Positions 26,732-37,185 of a stretch of DNA of 64,000 bases are shown here, piece after piece (within the stretch, counting starts at the first letter, position 1; each line of letters starts with the position of its first letter). The position numbers and the translations under genes were made by a program. The stretch is from Rhodospirillales bacterium. Its GTDB lineage: Bacteria; Pseudomonadota; Gammaproteobacteria; Nevskiales; Nevskiaceae. The notes below the pieces were generated by a model. The model searched no databases and was not told where the DNA came from. It was given only the letters and a program-made list of their open reading frames with translations. The stretch spans positions 1-64,000 of the forward strand of contig CAJCJH010000043.1 in the NCBI GenBank assembly GCA_903970615.1. Direction: 5' to 3'.

Positions 26732-27472
26732 CTACAAGCCCTGGCGAATCTCGCCGCTGCCGAGTTTCAGATCGTAGACATCATGCGGATGACCGCCGTA
26801 AGTGATGTCGCCACTGCCGTTGACGCGCGCATGCAGCGTATCGGCAACGCTGACATCGGCATCGCCGCTGCCGTCGATTTCCACGTCCGCCGTTTTCGCA
26901 TTGAGCGACTTCAGACGCGCGTCGCCAGAGCCTTCGATACGCAATGCCAGGTCATCGACCTTGCCTTCGATACGGACGTCGCCCGAGCCGGCAATCCCGA
27001 CGCGTAGCTTGCCGCCGTCGATACCATGCAGCGCGACATCGCCGCTGCCTTCGATGTCGATCGCATTCATCGCCGGTACCTGAACTTTAACTTTCAGCGT
27101 TCGATAGCTGGTATCGGAACCCTGCGAGCTGACGATCAGGCAGTTGCCATCGACGTGCAGATCGATCGTATCCAGCCGCTTCTCATCGCCGACCACGCTG
27201 ACCTGCTGCGGTGTGCCGATCTGTATGTCGACATCGGTGCTGTCCTTGATCCTGATGGCGCTGAAGGCTGCCAGTTCGCGCGCTTGTGTGGCGCGGTTGC
27301 CGGAGTCGTCCACCGCAGCGGAAAAGAGCCGGCTCACCCAGCTTGAAAAGCTTTTATGAGGCGTGCTGTCCGTATTTGAATCCTCGTCGGCACGCGCGCT
27401 CACAGCCACCAAAAGCAGTGCAACGCAAGCAGCGAACGCAATCGAAACCAGCAGTCGGCAATTGAAGCTCAT
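26732..27472 (-). CDS. Exported DUF2807 (putative auto-transporter adhesin head, GIN) protein with GSGD repeats
   Basis: From the ATG at 27472 (GGGGA 7 bases upstream) the product is 246 aa. The signal peptide covers about residues 1-28 (LLVSIAFAACVALLLVAVSARA). After a polar stretch comes a DUF2807/GIN domain built of short repeats. IEGSGDV, IAGSGDV, IEGSGDA, IDGSGDA and VNGSGDI recur every 18-22 residues, ending in LGSGEI. The pattern implies a right-handed beta-solenoid with stacked Gly-Ser-Gly-Asp turns, probably in the periplasm or on the surface. The function is unknown for this family. Confidence 0.85.
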   Translation of the reverse strand: MSFNCRLLVSIAFAACVALLLVAVSARADEDSNTDSTPHKSFSSWVSRLFSAAVDDSGNRATQARELAAFSAIRIKDSTDVDIQIGTPQQVSVVGDEKRLDTIDLHVDGNCLIVSSQGSDTSYRTLKVKVQVPAMNAIDIEGSGDVALHGIDGGKLRVGIAGSGDVRIEGKVDDLALRIEGSGDARLKSLNAKTADVEIDGSGDADVSVADTLHARVNGSGDITYGGHPHDVYDLKLGSGEIRQGL

Positions 27473-27573
27473 CGTCAAATCCCCATCGGTTTACACGCAC
27501 GAATCTGCGCAGGAACGTACGCATCAGATGCAGCGAACCGCCCGAATGGTTGCAGTGCCGGCTTGCTCGCGGC

Positions 27574-28374
27574 TTATGGAGTTGCGGCCATTTGCTTTAG
27601 CGCAGCGATCAAACGCTCGGGCGCTTCTGCCGGCACCCAATGGCCGCTGCCTTCGATGATCTCGATGTCCTGCGTATTGAAACTGCTGGCGACCCAGCGC
27701 GGCAGATAGGGATCGTGCGCACCCCATAAAATCTTTACCGGCACGCGCTCGGTCAACTGCTGCCAGCGCGATTCCCAACTCACCAGCTGTTCCGGATTGG
27801 CCGATCGATACAGTTTCAGAATCGTCATCCGGGCAGACATTTTCGACGGCGCGCCGCACCAGATCGCATGGATCTGCGCAGCCGATAATTTGCGTGAGCC
27901 GCGCCGCAGTTCGCGCGACAGCATAGTCCTCGACATCAGCCACATCGAAAGTTCGCCGAGCACCGGCGTGCGCCACGCGCGCGCCCAGGCATGCCAGCGA
28001 TAGCGCGGCGTGAAGGCCGTATTCATCAGCACAATGCGTGCAATGCGCTGCGGATATTTGCTCGCCCAGGCAGCACCGATCAAGCCACCCCAGTCGTGTG
28101 CGACGAGTGTGATCGGCTGGTGAATATCGAGCGCAGTGACCAATGCTTCGACCCAGTCCGCATAACCATCGAAGCTGTAGTCGAATGCGGGATTGATGGC
28201 CGAACGATGAATACCCTGAAAATCCGGCGCATAACAGGCGTAGCGATCGGCAACGCCAGCGATCGCCGCATCCCAGAGTTCAGCGGTGTCGGGAACGCCA
28301 TGCAGAAACAGCGCCGGCGCGCCGGTGCCTTTATGCGTGACGTAAACCGGATGACCCTGAACCTTCACTTCCAT
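27574..28374 (-). CDS. Alpha/beta hydrolase with Asp nucleophile (second copy type)
   Basis: The 266-aa cytoplasmic protein has LHGVPDT (24-30) for the oxyanion hole, the nucleophile elbow VAHDWGGLIG with Asp94, the probable acid in WGAHDPYLP and the catalytic His in EGSGHWVPAEAP. HDWGG is the hallmark of epoxide hydrolases and haloalkane dehalogenases. GAGGG is 8 bases before the ATG. It is clearly different in sequence from the hydrolase at 25673-26644, so it is not a recent duplication. It lies on the same strand as the BASS transporter upstream. The substrate is unknown. Confidence 0.88.
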   Translation of the reverse strand: MEVKVQGHPVYVTHKGTGAPALFLHGVPDTAELWDAAIAGVADRYACYAPDFQGIHRSAINPAFDYSFDGYADWVEALVTALDIHQPITLVAHDWGGLIGAAWASKYPQRIARIVLMNTAFTPRYRWHAWARAWRTPVLGELSMWLMSRTMLSRELRRGSRKLSAAQIHAIWCGAPSKMSARMTILKLYRSANPEQLVSWESRWQQLTERVPVKILWGAHDPYLPRWVASSFNTQDIEIIEGSGHWVPAEAPERLIAALKQMAATP

Positions 28375-28431
28375 TTCATTTCCCTCAATCGAGTTTTGTC
28401 GATGCGCATGAAAGCTCGATCAGCAAGCGTG

Positions 28432-29454
28432 TTATTGCGCGATGTGTGCATCATCGAGACGCTGCGCGTAACGCCGCGCGATCACCGAACACACCAGCAA
28501 TTGCAGCTGGTGATAGAACATGATCGGCAGGACGATCAAGCCGAGCGCAGAGGCACCCGCTGCGCTGCCGCCGAACAGCAGCTTCGCCATCGGCACGCCC
28601 GTGGCCAAGCTCTTTTTCGAGCCGCAAAACACGGCCGTGATTTCATCTTCGATAGAGAAGCCGAAGCGTTGCGAAATGAAGGTGGTCGCCGTCAACACGA
28701 TCGCCAGCAGGCCTCCGGCCAGCAGCAGCGTTTGCAGCAAGGTGAGAATGCCGTAATTACTCCAGAGCCCAGCTTTTGTTGAGTCGCAGAACGAGTTGTA
28801 GACGATCAGCAGAATTACCGCGCGATCGACCTTGCCGGTCACGTTCTTGTTGCGCGTCACCCAGCCGGCCAGCAGCGGCCGCAGCAATTGGCCGGCGATG
28901 AAAGGCAGCAGCAGTTGTTCGGCGACGTCGAGCAACTGGCGTTGCAGCGACAAACCTTGCCCGCTGGTATGCAGCCACACGCTCACCAGCAGCGGTGTGA
29001 TCAGCATGCCGAGCAGGCTCGAAACGGTGGCATTGAAAACCGCGCCAGCGACATTGCCGCGCGCCAGCGTGGTCATCGCAATCGAGGTCGAAACGGTGGA
29101 CGACAACGCACACAGAAAAAAGAAACCGACCAGTAGTTCGTGCGGCAACAGCTTGTTGAAACTGAGCATCGCCGCGATGCCGATCAGCGGAAAAAGAATG
29201 AAGGTTGATGACTGCACGAACAGATGCAGCCGCCAGTTGCGCGCACCGAGTTTGAGCTTGTCGGTGGAAAGCCCGATACCGCTGAGCAGGAACACCAAGC
29301 CAACGCCGATCGTCGTCACCTGATCCAGATGCAGCGGGCCATGACTCGCGCCGATTGCCGGGAACAGCGCGGCAAGCACGACCGCGCTGAGCATGCCGGC
29401 GAGGAAGGGATCGACGGGTAGACGATGCAGCAGGCGGGTCACATTCATGCTCAT
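28432..29454 (-). CDS. Bile acid:sodium symporter family (BASS, YfeH-type) transporter
   Basis: The 340-aa inner-membrane protein has about nine to ten spans. It carries the SBF-like features LSGIGLSTDKLKLGARNW near 57-74 and AVFCGSKKSLATGVPMAKLL near the C-terminus. These are typical of the YfeH/SBF-like cation-coupled carriers of organic anions. The ATG lies 3 bases after the stop of the DUF885 peptidase gene, so the two are tightly coupled. Members move anything from bile acids to pantoate, and the substrate here is unknown. Confidence 0.9.
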   Translation of the reverse strand: MSMNVTRLLHRLPVDPFLAGMLSAVVLAALFPAIGASHGPLHLDQVTTIGVGLVFLLSGIGLSTDKLKLGARNWRLHLFVQSSTFILFPLIGIAAMLSFNKLLPHELLVGFFFLCALSSTVSTSIAMTTLARGNVAGAVFNATVSSLLGMLITPLLVSVWLHTSGQGLSLQRQLLDVAEQLLLPFIAGQLLRPLLAGWVTRNKNVTGKVDRAVILLIVYNSFCDSTKAGLWSNYGILTLLQTLLLAGGLLAIVLTATTFISQRFGFSIEDEITAVFCGSKKSLATGVPMAKLLFGGSAAGASALGLIVLPIMFYHQLQLLVCSVIARRYAQRLDDAHIAQ

Positions 29455-29457
29455 TGA

Positions 29458-31269
29458 TTATTTCTGCTGCGCAATCCACGCATCCACATTCCGTTCCAGC
29501 ACATCCAGCGGCAACGCGCCGGAGCCGAGCACCACATCGTGAAATGCGCGCACATCGAACTTGTCGCCGAGCGCCGTTTCGGCGCGCGTTCTGAGTCCGC
29601 GGATTTTCAGCTGGCCGATCTTGTACGCCAGTGCCTGACCGGGCCAGGCGATGTAGCGGTCGACTTCCACTTCGATATCGTGCTGCGTGCGCGGCGTGTT
29701 GGCGACCATGAAATCGATCGCCTGCTGCCGCGTCCAGCCCTTGGCGTGCATGCCGGTATCGACCACCAGACGGCAGGCGCGCCACATCTCGTAAGTCAGC
29801 TGGCCGTAGCGCGAATACGGGTCTTTATACAGGCCGAGTTCGTAGCCGAGGCTTTCCGAGTACAGCGCCCAGCCTTCAACAAACGCGGTGTAGCTGATGC
29901 CGTTCTTGCGGAATTCCGGCAGCCCTTCCAGCTCCTGTTGCAAAGAGATTTGCAGATGATGGCCGGGCACGGCTTCGTGTGAAGTGAGCACTTCCATTTC
30001 CCACTTCGGCCGTGTTTCCGGCTTGTATAAATTGGCGTAAAAATAACCCGCGCGCGTACCGTCGGCCGCACCCGGCTGGTAGTAAGCGGTGGTTTGGTAA
30101 GGCGCAGTTTCCATCGGCACCGCGCGTACGCCGTAAGGCAGCCGCGGCAGCTTGCCGAACAGCCGCGGCAGCTCGCCGTCGATGCGTTTGCCGAGCGCGC
30201 CATAAGCGGTCAAAAGCTCATCGCCGGTCTTGAAATAAAAGCGCGGATCGCTGCGCAGGAATTTCGAGAAGTCCGCAAAACTGCCTCTGAATCCAACCTC
30301 CGCACGCAAGGCATCCATCGCCGCGCGAATACGTTTGACCTCGCTCAAACCGAGTTGGTGAATCTGCTCGGGCGTGAGCTCAGTCGTGGTGTGATGCTTC
30401 GCCAGATAGGCGTAATAAGCGGTACCGTCCGGCAACGCCGATACGCCGACGGCCTCGCGGCAATGCGGCAGATAATCGTCCTTGAAAAAAGTCTGGAAGT
30501 GGGCAAACGCAGGCACGACGGATTCCTGCACGGCAGTCGCGCCTTCGCGCGCGAGCCCGGCTTGAACGTCGTCGGCCAAGCCTTTCGGAAACTGTTTGAA
30601 TGGCGCGTAGAACGGGCTGTCTTCAGGCTTGGCAACGATCTGCCTGGCGATCTGTTCCGGAATCTTTTTGAGAATCGCGCAGGCCGGCATGCGCTGTTCG
30701 GCAAGGCCGGCGCGCATCAGCGCGATGGTCTGATCGGTGAGTGTGGCGAAGGCACGCAGACGCGAAATCCAGTCCAAATAATCCTGCGCTGAATCGAAGC
30801 TCAGCACTTCGGTGATGTCCTGCGCCGATTGCAGCCCGTAGATGTGATCCACCGGCATCAGGTAGGGATGAAAGCGATAGCTTTCGATGCTGTCTTCGAG
30901 CTGCTGCTCGAACAGCGCGTAGTTCAAGGCTTCGGTCGGATTCAAGCCACTCGCATCGATCTGCTTCAGTTTTTGCAGCGCTGCAAGATCGTCCTGATGA
31001 CTGTGTTCGATCGCCGCAAGACTGCGGTCGCCCCAGCGATCGTTGTAGCGTTTGTCGCCGAGCTGCGACGCATTTTCCGGGTTTTCGCGCAGGCCGCGCT
31101 GCCATTCGGAATCGTACAACGCATGCAGTTGCGCGACGGCGCTTTCGCCGGCAGTAATCGGTTGCGGGCTGGCCGCGGGCGCTGTCGGTTGTGTCGCGCA
31201 AGCGGCCAGCGTGAACGACATGCAGACGATGATCGCTGCGCCGGAAAAAATTGCTGAGCGTTGCGGCAT
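29458..31269 (-). CDS. DUF885 family zinc-peptidase-like lipoprotein
   Basis: From the ATG at 31269 (GGAG about 6 bases upstream) the product is 603 aa. A lipoprotein signal peptide ends in TLAAC (Cys near 21). The DUF885 domain carries SHEAVPGHHLQISL, the HExxGH-like metal site, and later SLGYELGLYKDPYSRYGQL and GWTRQQAIDFM. The open frame extends to 31545, but that part overlaps pilR and is not family-like. It is probably an envelope metallopeptidase of unknown substrate, placed before the BASS transporter, which might import a product; that is speculation. Confidence 0.9.
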   Translation of the reverse strand: MPQRSAIFSGAAIIVCMSFTLAACATQPTAPAASPQPITAGESAVAQLHALYDSEWQRGLRENPENASQLGDKRYNDRWGDRSLAAIEHSHQDDLAALQKLKQIDASGLNPTEALNYALFEQQLEDSIESYRFHPYLMPVDHIYGLQSAQDITEVLSFDSAQDYLDWISRLRAFATLTDQTIALMRAGLAEQRMPACAILKKIPEQIARQIVAKPEDSPFYAPFKQFPKGLADDVQAGLAREGATAVQESVVPAFAHFQTFFKDDYLPHCREAVGVSALPDGTAYYAYLAKHHTTTELTPEQIHQLGLSEVKRIRAAMDALRAEVGFRGSFADFSKFLRSDPRFYFKTGDELLTAYGALGKRIDGELPRLFGKLPRLPYGVRAVPMETAPYQTTAYYQPGAADGTRAGYFYANLYKPETRPKWEMEVLTSHEAVPGHHLQISLQQELEGLPEFRKNGISYTAFVEGWALYSESLGYELGLYKDPYSRYGQLTYEMWRACRLVVDTGMHAKGWTRQQAIDFMVANTPRTQHDIEVEVDRYIAWPGQALAYKIGQLKIRGLRTRAETALGDKFDVRAFHDVVLGSGALPLDVLERNVDAWIAQQK

Positions 31270-31316
31270 GGAAACTCCGGTGAAAAATGACTCGGCGATT
31301 GCCGATCGATGCGCGA

Positions 31317-32702
31317 CTATTCGATGCCCAGTTTCTTGATCCGATAACGCAAACTGCGGAACGACATACCCAGCAGCACGGCCGCCTTGGTTTTGTTGTA
31401 ACGCGCTTTTTCTAGCGCTTCGACGATCGTGCGCCGCTCCAGATCCTCCATCTGCGTGTCGAGTGCGGATGATCCCGTTTGCGCGGGCGCGGCGATGCTC
31501 GCCGCATGAATTTGAACCGAGGTTGTCGCGGCCACGGCTGAACACGATTCCTCACGCAGTTGCAACTCGGCCGCGGCGATGTGTTTGCCGTCGCTGAGCG
31601 TGACGGCGCGTTCGAGTACGTTTTCGAGTTCGCGCACATTGCCGGGAAAGCGATGCTGCGTCAGCCGTCGCAACGCATCTGCACTCAGCGTTGGCGTCGC
31701 GTGCAGGCCGTTGGTTTTCGCCAGCCGATCGAGAATTGCGCGCGCCAGTTGCGGAATATCTTCAGGGCGCTCGCGCAGTGGCGGTGTATGCACTTCGATC
31801 ACGTTCAGCCGGTAGTACAAATCCTGCCGGAACTGGCCTTGCGCCAACATCGCGTTGAGGTCTTTGTGCGTCGCCGAAATCACCCGCACGTTCACCGGGA
31901 TTTCGGTCTCCGCGCCGACCGGCCGCACCGCGCGTTCCTGCAAGGCGCGCAGCAGTTTCACCTGCATGTGCAGCGGCAAATCGCCGACTTCATCGAGAAA
32001 TAAGGTGCCGCCTTCAGCGGCCTGGAACAGGCCGGTTTTGTCGCGCGTCGCACCGCTGAAACTGCCTTTCAGATGACCAAAGAATTCGCTCTCCATCAGC
32101 TCGCCCGGAATCGCGCCGCAGTTGACCGGTACGAACGCCGCCTCGGCGCGAGGACTGCTGCTGTGGATGAGCCTCGCAACCAGTTCCTTACCGGTGCCGG
32201 ATTCGCCGCCGATATGCACCGGCGCCTGACTGCGTGCGAGTCGCTCGATCATGCTGCGCAGATGCATGATGGCGGGCGCGGAGCCGAGCAGACCGCCGCC
32301 GTCGCTGGTTGTTTCTGCGGCCGTGGCCGGCGCTTTTTTCAGCTTCAGCGCGGCATCCACCAGCTTGCGCAGCTTGGTTAAATTAACCGGCTTTTCGACG
32401 AAATCGAAAGCGCCGGCCTTGAGGCTTTCCACCGCGGCCTGCGCATTGCCGTAAGCCGTAATCACCGCCGCCGGCAGACCGGGATGATTGCGCTGAATTT
32501 CTTCGATCAATTCGAGGCCGTTGCCATCCGGCAGGCGCATGTCGGTGAGGCATAGATCGAAGCGATGTTCGGCCAATAGCGCTCGCGCCTGCTGTAAATC
32601 GCCCGCGCTTTGCGTACGCAGCCCCATTCGCAGCAAGGTGATTTCCAGCAGTTCGCGGATATCCGCTTCGTCGTCGACGATAAGGGCGTGCGCAGCGGTC
32701 AT
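31317..32702 (-). CDS. pilR: Sigma-54 response regulator PilR
   Basis: PilR activates sigma-54 transcription of the major type IVa pilin gene when phosphorylated by PilS. The 461-aa product has a receiver domain (phospho-acceptor Asp54 in LCLTDMRLPDG). Its AAA+ domain has Walker A GESGTGKE, the sigma-54 loop GSFSGA in place of the common GAFTGA, and Walker B GGTLFLDEVGDLP. A Fis-type helix-turn-helix closes the protein (RYNKTKAAVLLGMSFRSLRYR). PilR often carries GSFTGA, so the Ser for Thr change is mild. pilS lies 33 bases upstream. Confidence 0.95.
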   Translation of the reverse strand: MTAAHALIVDDEADIRELLEITLLRMGLRTQSAGDLQQARALLAEHRFDLCLTDMRLPDGNGLELIEEIQRNHPGLPAAVITAYGNAQAAVESLKAGAFDFVEKPVNLTKLRKLVDAALKLKKAPATAAETTSDGGGLLGSAPAIMHLRSMIERLARSQAPVHIGGESGTGKELVARLIHSSSPRAEAAFVPVNCGAIPGELMESEFFGHLKGSFSGATRDKTGLFQAAEGGTLFLDEVGDLPLHMQVKLLRALQERAVRPVGAETEIPVNVRVISATHKDLNAMLAQGQFRQDLYYRLNVIEVHTPPLRERPEDIPQLARAILDRLAKTNGLHATPTLSADALRRLTQHRFPGNVRELENVLERAVTLSDGKHIAAAELQLREESCSAVAATTSVQIHAASIAAPAQTGSSALDTQMEDLERRTIVEALEKARYNKTKAAVLLGMSFRSLRYRIKKLGIE

Positions 32703-32735
32703 TTGATTCCCGAATTTCCCCGAATGTGTCTGGAT

Positions 32736-34337
32736 TCAAGACGCGAAGCTCAAACGGAAGCAGGCGCCCGAGCCGCCGTTTTTTGTTTCGACATAATCCA
32801 GCCGGCCACGATTGTAATCGCACAATTCGCGCGCCAGATAAAGGCCGAGGCCGGTGCCGCTGTGCGCAGTGGTAAAGAACGGCTCGAAGATTTTGTCGCG
32901 CTGTGCTGCGGCGATGCCGCCGCCGTTATCGAGCACATCAAGATAGATTTGCCCGCGCGGCGCCAGTCGTCCTGCGCTCAGGCGCACTTGCAGCGTTTCG
33001 CCCGCGGCAGCCACACCATGCGCGAAAGTGTTGTCCCATAAATTGAACAGAATCTGTTGCAGTTGATTCGGATCGAAACGAACGCGAAGATCGGAATCGA
33101 TTTCATCCATCACTACCGGCCGCGGCTGACCTGGATGCGCTTCGTGATACAGCACCAGGCTGCGCTGCAGGAAATCGCGCAGATCGAGCGTGGCCGGCGC
33201 GGCCGGAATGCGGCGCGACAGGCCCATCACATCCTGCACGATCTTGTCGATGCGCACGCTGTGGCGCTGGATCATGTCGAGCAGCCGTCGATCCTGTGCG
33301 CCAAGCTGCTCCGATTCCGCCAGCAATTGACTTGCATGATGAATCGCCGACAGCGGATTGCGGATTTCGTGGGCGATGCTGGCGGATAAACGTCCGAGCG
33401 CGGCGAGCTTGATCTGCTGCGCCTGCTCGCCAACGCGCGCGGCATCATCGAGCAGCGCCAGCACCGGCGCGGAAGGGTTCCAGCCGAGCCGGGTGAAACG
33501 CGGAATCACGGCGGGCGCGGCGTTGGGCGCACTCAAAGGCTCGCACAGCAGATCGGGATTTTGTTCCCAGCGCGTCAAGGCCGTCGCCAGCGCAGGAAAA
33601 TAGTCGGCGAGTGAATGATGATTACTACCGCGGCTCACGCCGATCAGGCGGCGCGCGGCGAGGTTGAGCAGAACGATATGGCGTTGCGCATCCAGCACCA
33701 AAACGCCGGTGCCCATGCTTTCGACGATGCGCTCGTTGAGCTGCGATAAATCCGCGAGATCGATGCCGACGCGCGCCGCCAGTGCTTCGCCTTTGCGCGC
33801 GCGCCGCGCCACCATGTTGGCAGCGGTCACGGTGCCGAACAGGATCAGCCCGAGCAGGCCGGTTTCAGTGGTGGCGGCGCTATCGAAGCTGCTGGTGGAT
33901 TGCCGCAGGAATTCTTCGCCGAGCAACATTACCGTTGCGCTTGCCGCGAGCAGCAGCGCCATTCGCGTCGATAAAATCAGGCTGCAACCGACCGCGGGTG
34001 TAATCAGCAAAACACCAAAACCGCTGCCGATGCCTTTGGCCGCGAACACCAGCATGACCAAGGCGAGCGTATCGGTGGCGAATCCCAGATGCGTTTGCAG
34101 GCGGATGCCGAATCCGCCGAGGAAAGTCGATGGCAACAGCGCGATCGCGGCAATGCCATAAGCAATGCAGATCTGGAAAAATCCGGCGGCGCTGAAGCGA
34201 TCGAACGAATACGGCGAAAACCCGTTGATGCACAGGCCGATCAGCAACGCCACCAGCAGCAGACGGTAGATCGCCAGCAAACGCAGGATGCGCCAGTCGT
34301 CTGGCGTCGCAATCTGCGGCAGCTGCGCCGGCAGCAT
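32736..34337 (-). CDS. pilS: Type IV pilus sensor histidine kinase PilS
   Basis: PilS is the membrane kinase partner of PilR. The 533-aa product has six hydrophobic spans in the first 190 residues ([20 protein letters not shown] onward) and a PAS-like segment ([21 protein letters not shown]). The dimerisation/phosphoacceptor helix [20 protein letters not shown] carries the His. A HATPase domain follows with [18 protein letters not shown] and [11 protein letters not shown]. All ATP-site boxes are present. A PP0621-like gene lies just upstream, in the usual order. Confidence 0.95.
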   Translation of the reverse strand: MLPAQLPQIATPDDWRILRLLAIYRLLLVALLIGLCINGFSPYSFDRFSAAGFFQICIAYGIAAIALLPSTFLGGFGIRLQTHLGFATDTLALVMLVFAAKGIGSGFGVLLITPAVGCSLILSTRMALLLAASATVMLLGEEFLRQSTSSFDSAATTETGLLGLILFGTVTAANMVARRARKGEALAARVGIDLADLSQLNERIVESMGTGVLVLDAQRHIVLLNLAARRLIGVSRGSNHHSLADYFPALATALTRWEQNPDLLCEPLSAPNAAPAVIPRFTRLGWNPSAPVLALLDDAARVGEQAQQIKLAALGRLSASIAHEIRNPLSAIHHASQLLAESEQLGAQDRRLLDMIQRHSVRIDKIVQDVMGLSRRIPAAPATLDLRDFLQRSLVLYHEAHPGQPRPVVMDEIDSDLRVRFDPNQLQQILFNLWDNTFAHGVAAAGETLQVRLSAGRLAPRGQIYLDVLDNGGGIAAAQRDKIFEPFFTTAHSGTGLGLYLARELCDYNRGRLDYVETKNGGSGACFRLSFAS

Positions 34338-34354
34338 GATTTACAGGTTTGAAG

Positions 34355-34588
34355 TCAAGCTGCGCGTTCGCAGGCGCCGCAGCGTCCGGAAAGTGCCAAG
34401 GCGCGTTGCGGCAGATGCACGCCGCAGATTTTGCATTGCGCCATCGGCTCGAAGCGATCCTGCTCGGCGTTTTCGCGCCGGCGCGGCGGCGGCTGATCGC
34501 GCGGGCTGATGTCCACCCGCCAGCTTTTCAGCACGCGCAGCACGAACCACACCAGCATGCCCAATATCAGAATCCGGAACAGGTTCAT
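34355..34588 (-). CDS. PP0621-like small membrane protein with Cys pairs
   Basis: The 77-aa protein begins with one hydrophobic segment (LFRILILGMLVWFVLRVL). A Pro/Arg-rich linker follows, then CKICGVHLP and GRCGACERA, two CxxC pairs that would bind a metal as a small zinc ribbon. This matches the PP0621 family found beside pilS in Pseudomonas and relatives. It ends 17 bases before pilS. Its function is unknown; a link to PilS is suggested only by position. Confidence 0.8.
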   Translation of the reverse strand: MNLFRILILGMLVWFVLRVLKSWRVDISPRDQPPPRRRENAEQDRFEPMAQCKICGVHLPQRALALSGRCGACERAA

Positions 34589-34666
34589 CAGCGTCTCGAA
34601 AATGCCTGCAAGCGTAAAGTTTAGCTTGCATGGCCGCGCGCAGGCGTGGTTTGACGAGCAAACTTT

Positions 34667-34695
34667 TTGCCTTGAGCGCCGCCTTGGAGGAGAAT
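34667..34695 (+). promoter_or_regulatory. Possible sigma-70 promoter for sucCD
   Basis: TTGCCT (34667-34672) and GAGAAT (34690-34695) are separated by 17 bases. They lie about 55 bases upstream of the sucC ATG, and each box matches four of six consensus bases. It is the best candidate in this intergenic stretch. Confidence 0.3.
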
Positions 34696-34749
34696 GCCGC
34701 GCCGCATCAAAGACGATTCGCTGCGTCCATCCCCCCAGCAGAGGTTTGC

Positions 34750-35910
<1,161 letters not shown>

Positions 35911-35919
35911 GAGAACGCC

Positions 35920-36795
35920 ATGAGCATCCTGATCAACAAAGACACCAAGGTTATCTGCCAGGGCTTCACCGGCAAGCAGGGCACTTTCCATTCCGAGCAA
36001 TGCATTGCGTACGGCACCAAGATGGTCGGCGGCACGTCGCCCGGCAAGGGCGGCAGCAAGCATCTCAACCTGCCGGTGTTCGACACCGTGCACGATGCGG
36101 TCAAGCAAACCGGCGCCGAGGCGACGATGATTTACGTGCCGGCACCGTTCGCTGCCGACGCGATTCTCGAGGCGGCCGATGCCGGCATCAAGGTCGTCAT
36201 CTGCATCACCGAAGGCATTCCGGTGATCGACATGGTGAAAGTGAAAGCCACGCTGCGCGCGAACTATCCGGACAGCGTTTTGATCGGCCCGAACTGCCCC
36301 GGCGTGATCACGCCGGGCGAATGCAAGATCGGCATCATGCCTGGCCATATCCACAAGACTGGCAAGATCGGCATCATCAGCCGCTCCGGCACGCTGACTT
36401 ACGAAACCGTGCATCAGACCACGCAGAATGGTTTGGGCCAGAGCACTTGTGTCGGCATCGGCGGCGATCCGGTGCGCGGCCTCGGTTTCATCGACTGCCT
36501 GAAAATGTTCAATGACGATCCGCAGACCGAAGGCATCATCATGGTCGGCGAAATCGGCGGCAGCAGCGAAGAAGAAGCAGCCGAATACATCAAGGCCAGC
36601 GTCAAGAAACCGGTGGTCGCTTACATCGCCGGCGTCACCGCACCGGCCGGCAAACGCATGGGTCACGCGGGCGCGATCATCTCCGGCGGCAAGGGCACCG
36701 CGGATGAAAAATTCGCAGCGCTCGAAGCCGCGAAAGTGAAGACGGTGCGCTCGCCGGCCGATCTGGGTGCGGCGATGAAGGCGCTGCTCAGCTAG
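35920..36795 (+). CDS. sucD: Succinyl-CoA synthetase alpha subunit
   Basis: The 291-aa alpha subunit binds CoA and carries the phosphohistidine. CoA-site motifs are [17 protein letters not shown] and [10 protein letters not shown] near the N-terminus. [20 protein letters not shown] is in the middle, and the active-site His is near residue 249 in [13 protein letters not shown]. Length matches E. coli SucD (289 aa). It ends in a strong terminator-like hairpin shortly downstream. Confidence 0.98.
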   Translation: MSILINKDTKVICQGFTGKQGTFHSEQCIAYGTKMVGGTSPGKGGSKHLNLPVFDTVHDAVKQTGAEATMIYVPAPFAADAILEAADAGIKVVICITEGIPVIDMVKVKATLRANYPDSVLIGPNCPGVITPGECKIGIMPGHIHKTGKIGIISRSGTLTYETVHQTTQNGLGQSTCVGIGGDPVRGLGFIDCLKMFNDDPQTEGIIMVGEIGGSSEEEAAEYIKASVKKPVVAYIAGVTAPAGKRMGHAGAIISGGKGTADEKFAALEAAKVKTVRSPADLGAAMKALLS

Positions 36796-36808
36796 CGCTT
36801 GTCAGTGG

Positions 36809-36867
36809 CAGCCATCGGTGATGCGCTCCGTCAACTTGCTGAGCGCATCCGATGGCTGTTTGATTTT
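36809..36867 (+). terminator. Intrinsic terminator after sucD
   Basis: CAGCCATCGG-tg-ATGCGCTC (36809-36828) pairs fully with GAGCGCATCCGATGGCTG (36841-36858). This gives an 18-bp stem with one 2-base bulge and a 12-base loop. The tail TTTGATTTT follows. It separates sucCD from the mazEF-nadE unit. Confidence 0.8.
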
Positions 36868-36919
36868 GGTGATTAAATTCGTTGGCCGATTGGAGACTGC
36901 TGCAAGCGCGCGGTAACAT

Positions 36920-36936
36920 GTTGCCGTTTCTGCAAC
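36920..36936. promoter_or_regulatory. Inverted repeat just before the MazE start, possible autoregulation site
   Basis: GTTGC-cgtttct-GCAAC is a perfect 5-bp inverted repeat ending 3 bases before the first ATG of the antitoxin gene. It lies just downstream of TAACAT (36914-36919), a weak -10-like box. MazE-type antitoxins often repress their own promoter through such repeats. Binding here is inference. Confidence 0.3.
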
Positions 36937-36939
36937 GAG

Positions 36940-37185
36940 ATGATTGACATGCCCAGCGCTGGAAAGATGTCCGGTAAGCAACCGAGCTCCAAGGCCTTGG
37001 CGATGCGCCGCTATCGGGAAAAAATGCGCGCAGCAGGGTTTCGTCCCGTGCAGATATGGGTGCCGGATACGCGCAGTCCGGCGTTCGCCGCGCAGTATCG
37101 CCGGCAAGTTAAGAAGCTGTGGAACAGCGCTGCCGACCGCGCCGATCTCGATTTCATAATGGCGGTGCAGGACTGGAGTGAATAA
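36940..37185 (+). CDS. MazE-like antitoxin (DUF3018 type)
   Basis: The 81-aa protein (or 78 aa from the ATG at 36949, which has better spacing from GAG) contains ALAMRRYREKMRAAGFRPVQIWVPDTRSP in two parts: a DNA-binding-like helix then the strand VQIWVPDT. It ends with a helix-rich acidic tail (DRADLDFIMAVQDWSE). This is the DUF3018/MazE-like pattern of antitoxins paired with PemK/MazF toxins. The tail would wrap the toxin. It overlaps the downstream toxin gene by 8 bases, which is typical of such modules. Confidence 0.85.
   Translation: MIDMPSAGKMSGKQPSSKALAMRRYREKMRAAGFRPVQIWVPDTRSPAFAAQYRRQVKKLWNSAADRADLDFIMAVQDWSE

Noticed and set aside
31270-31545. Upstream extension of the DUF885 gene by 92 codons
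   Set aside because: It overlaps pilR, has no family similarity and would bury the lipoprotein signal. The ATG at 31269 has a good ribosome site.
31317-32702. Non-functional sigma-54 loop in PilR (GSFSGA)
   Set aside because: PilR proteins commonly have GSFTGA; Ser for Thr is conservative and does not support loss of function.
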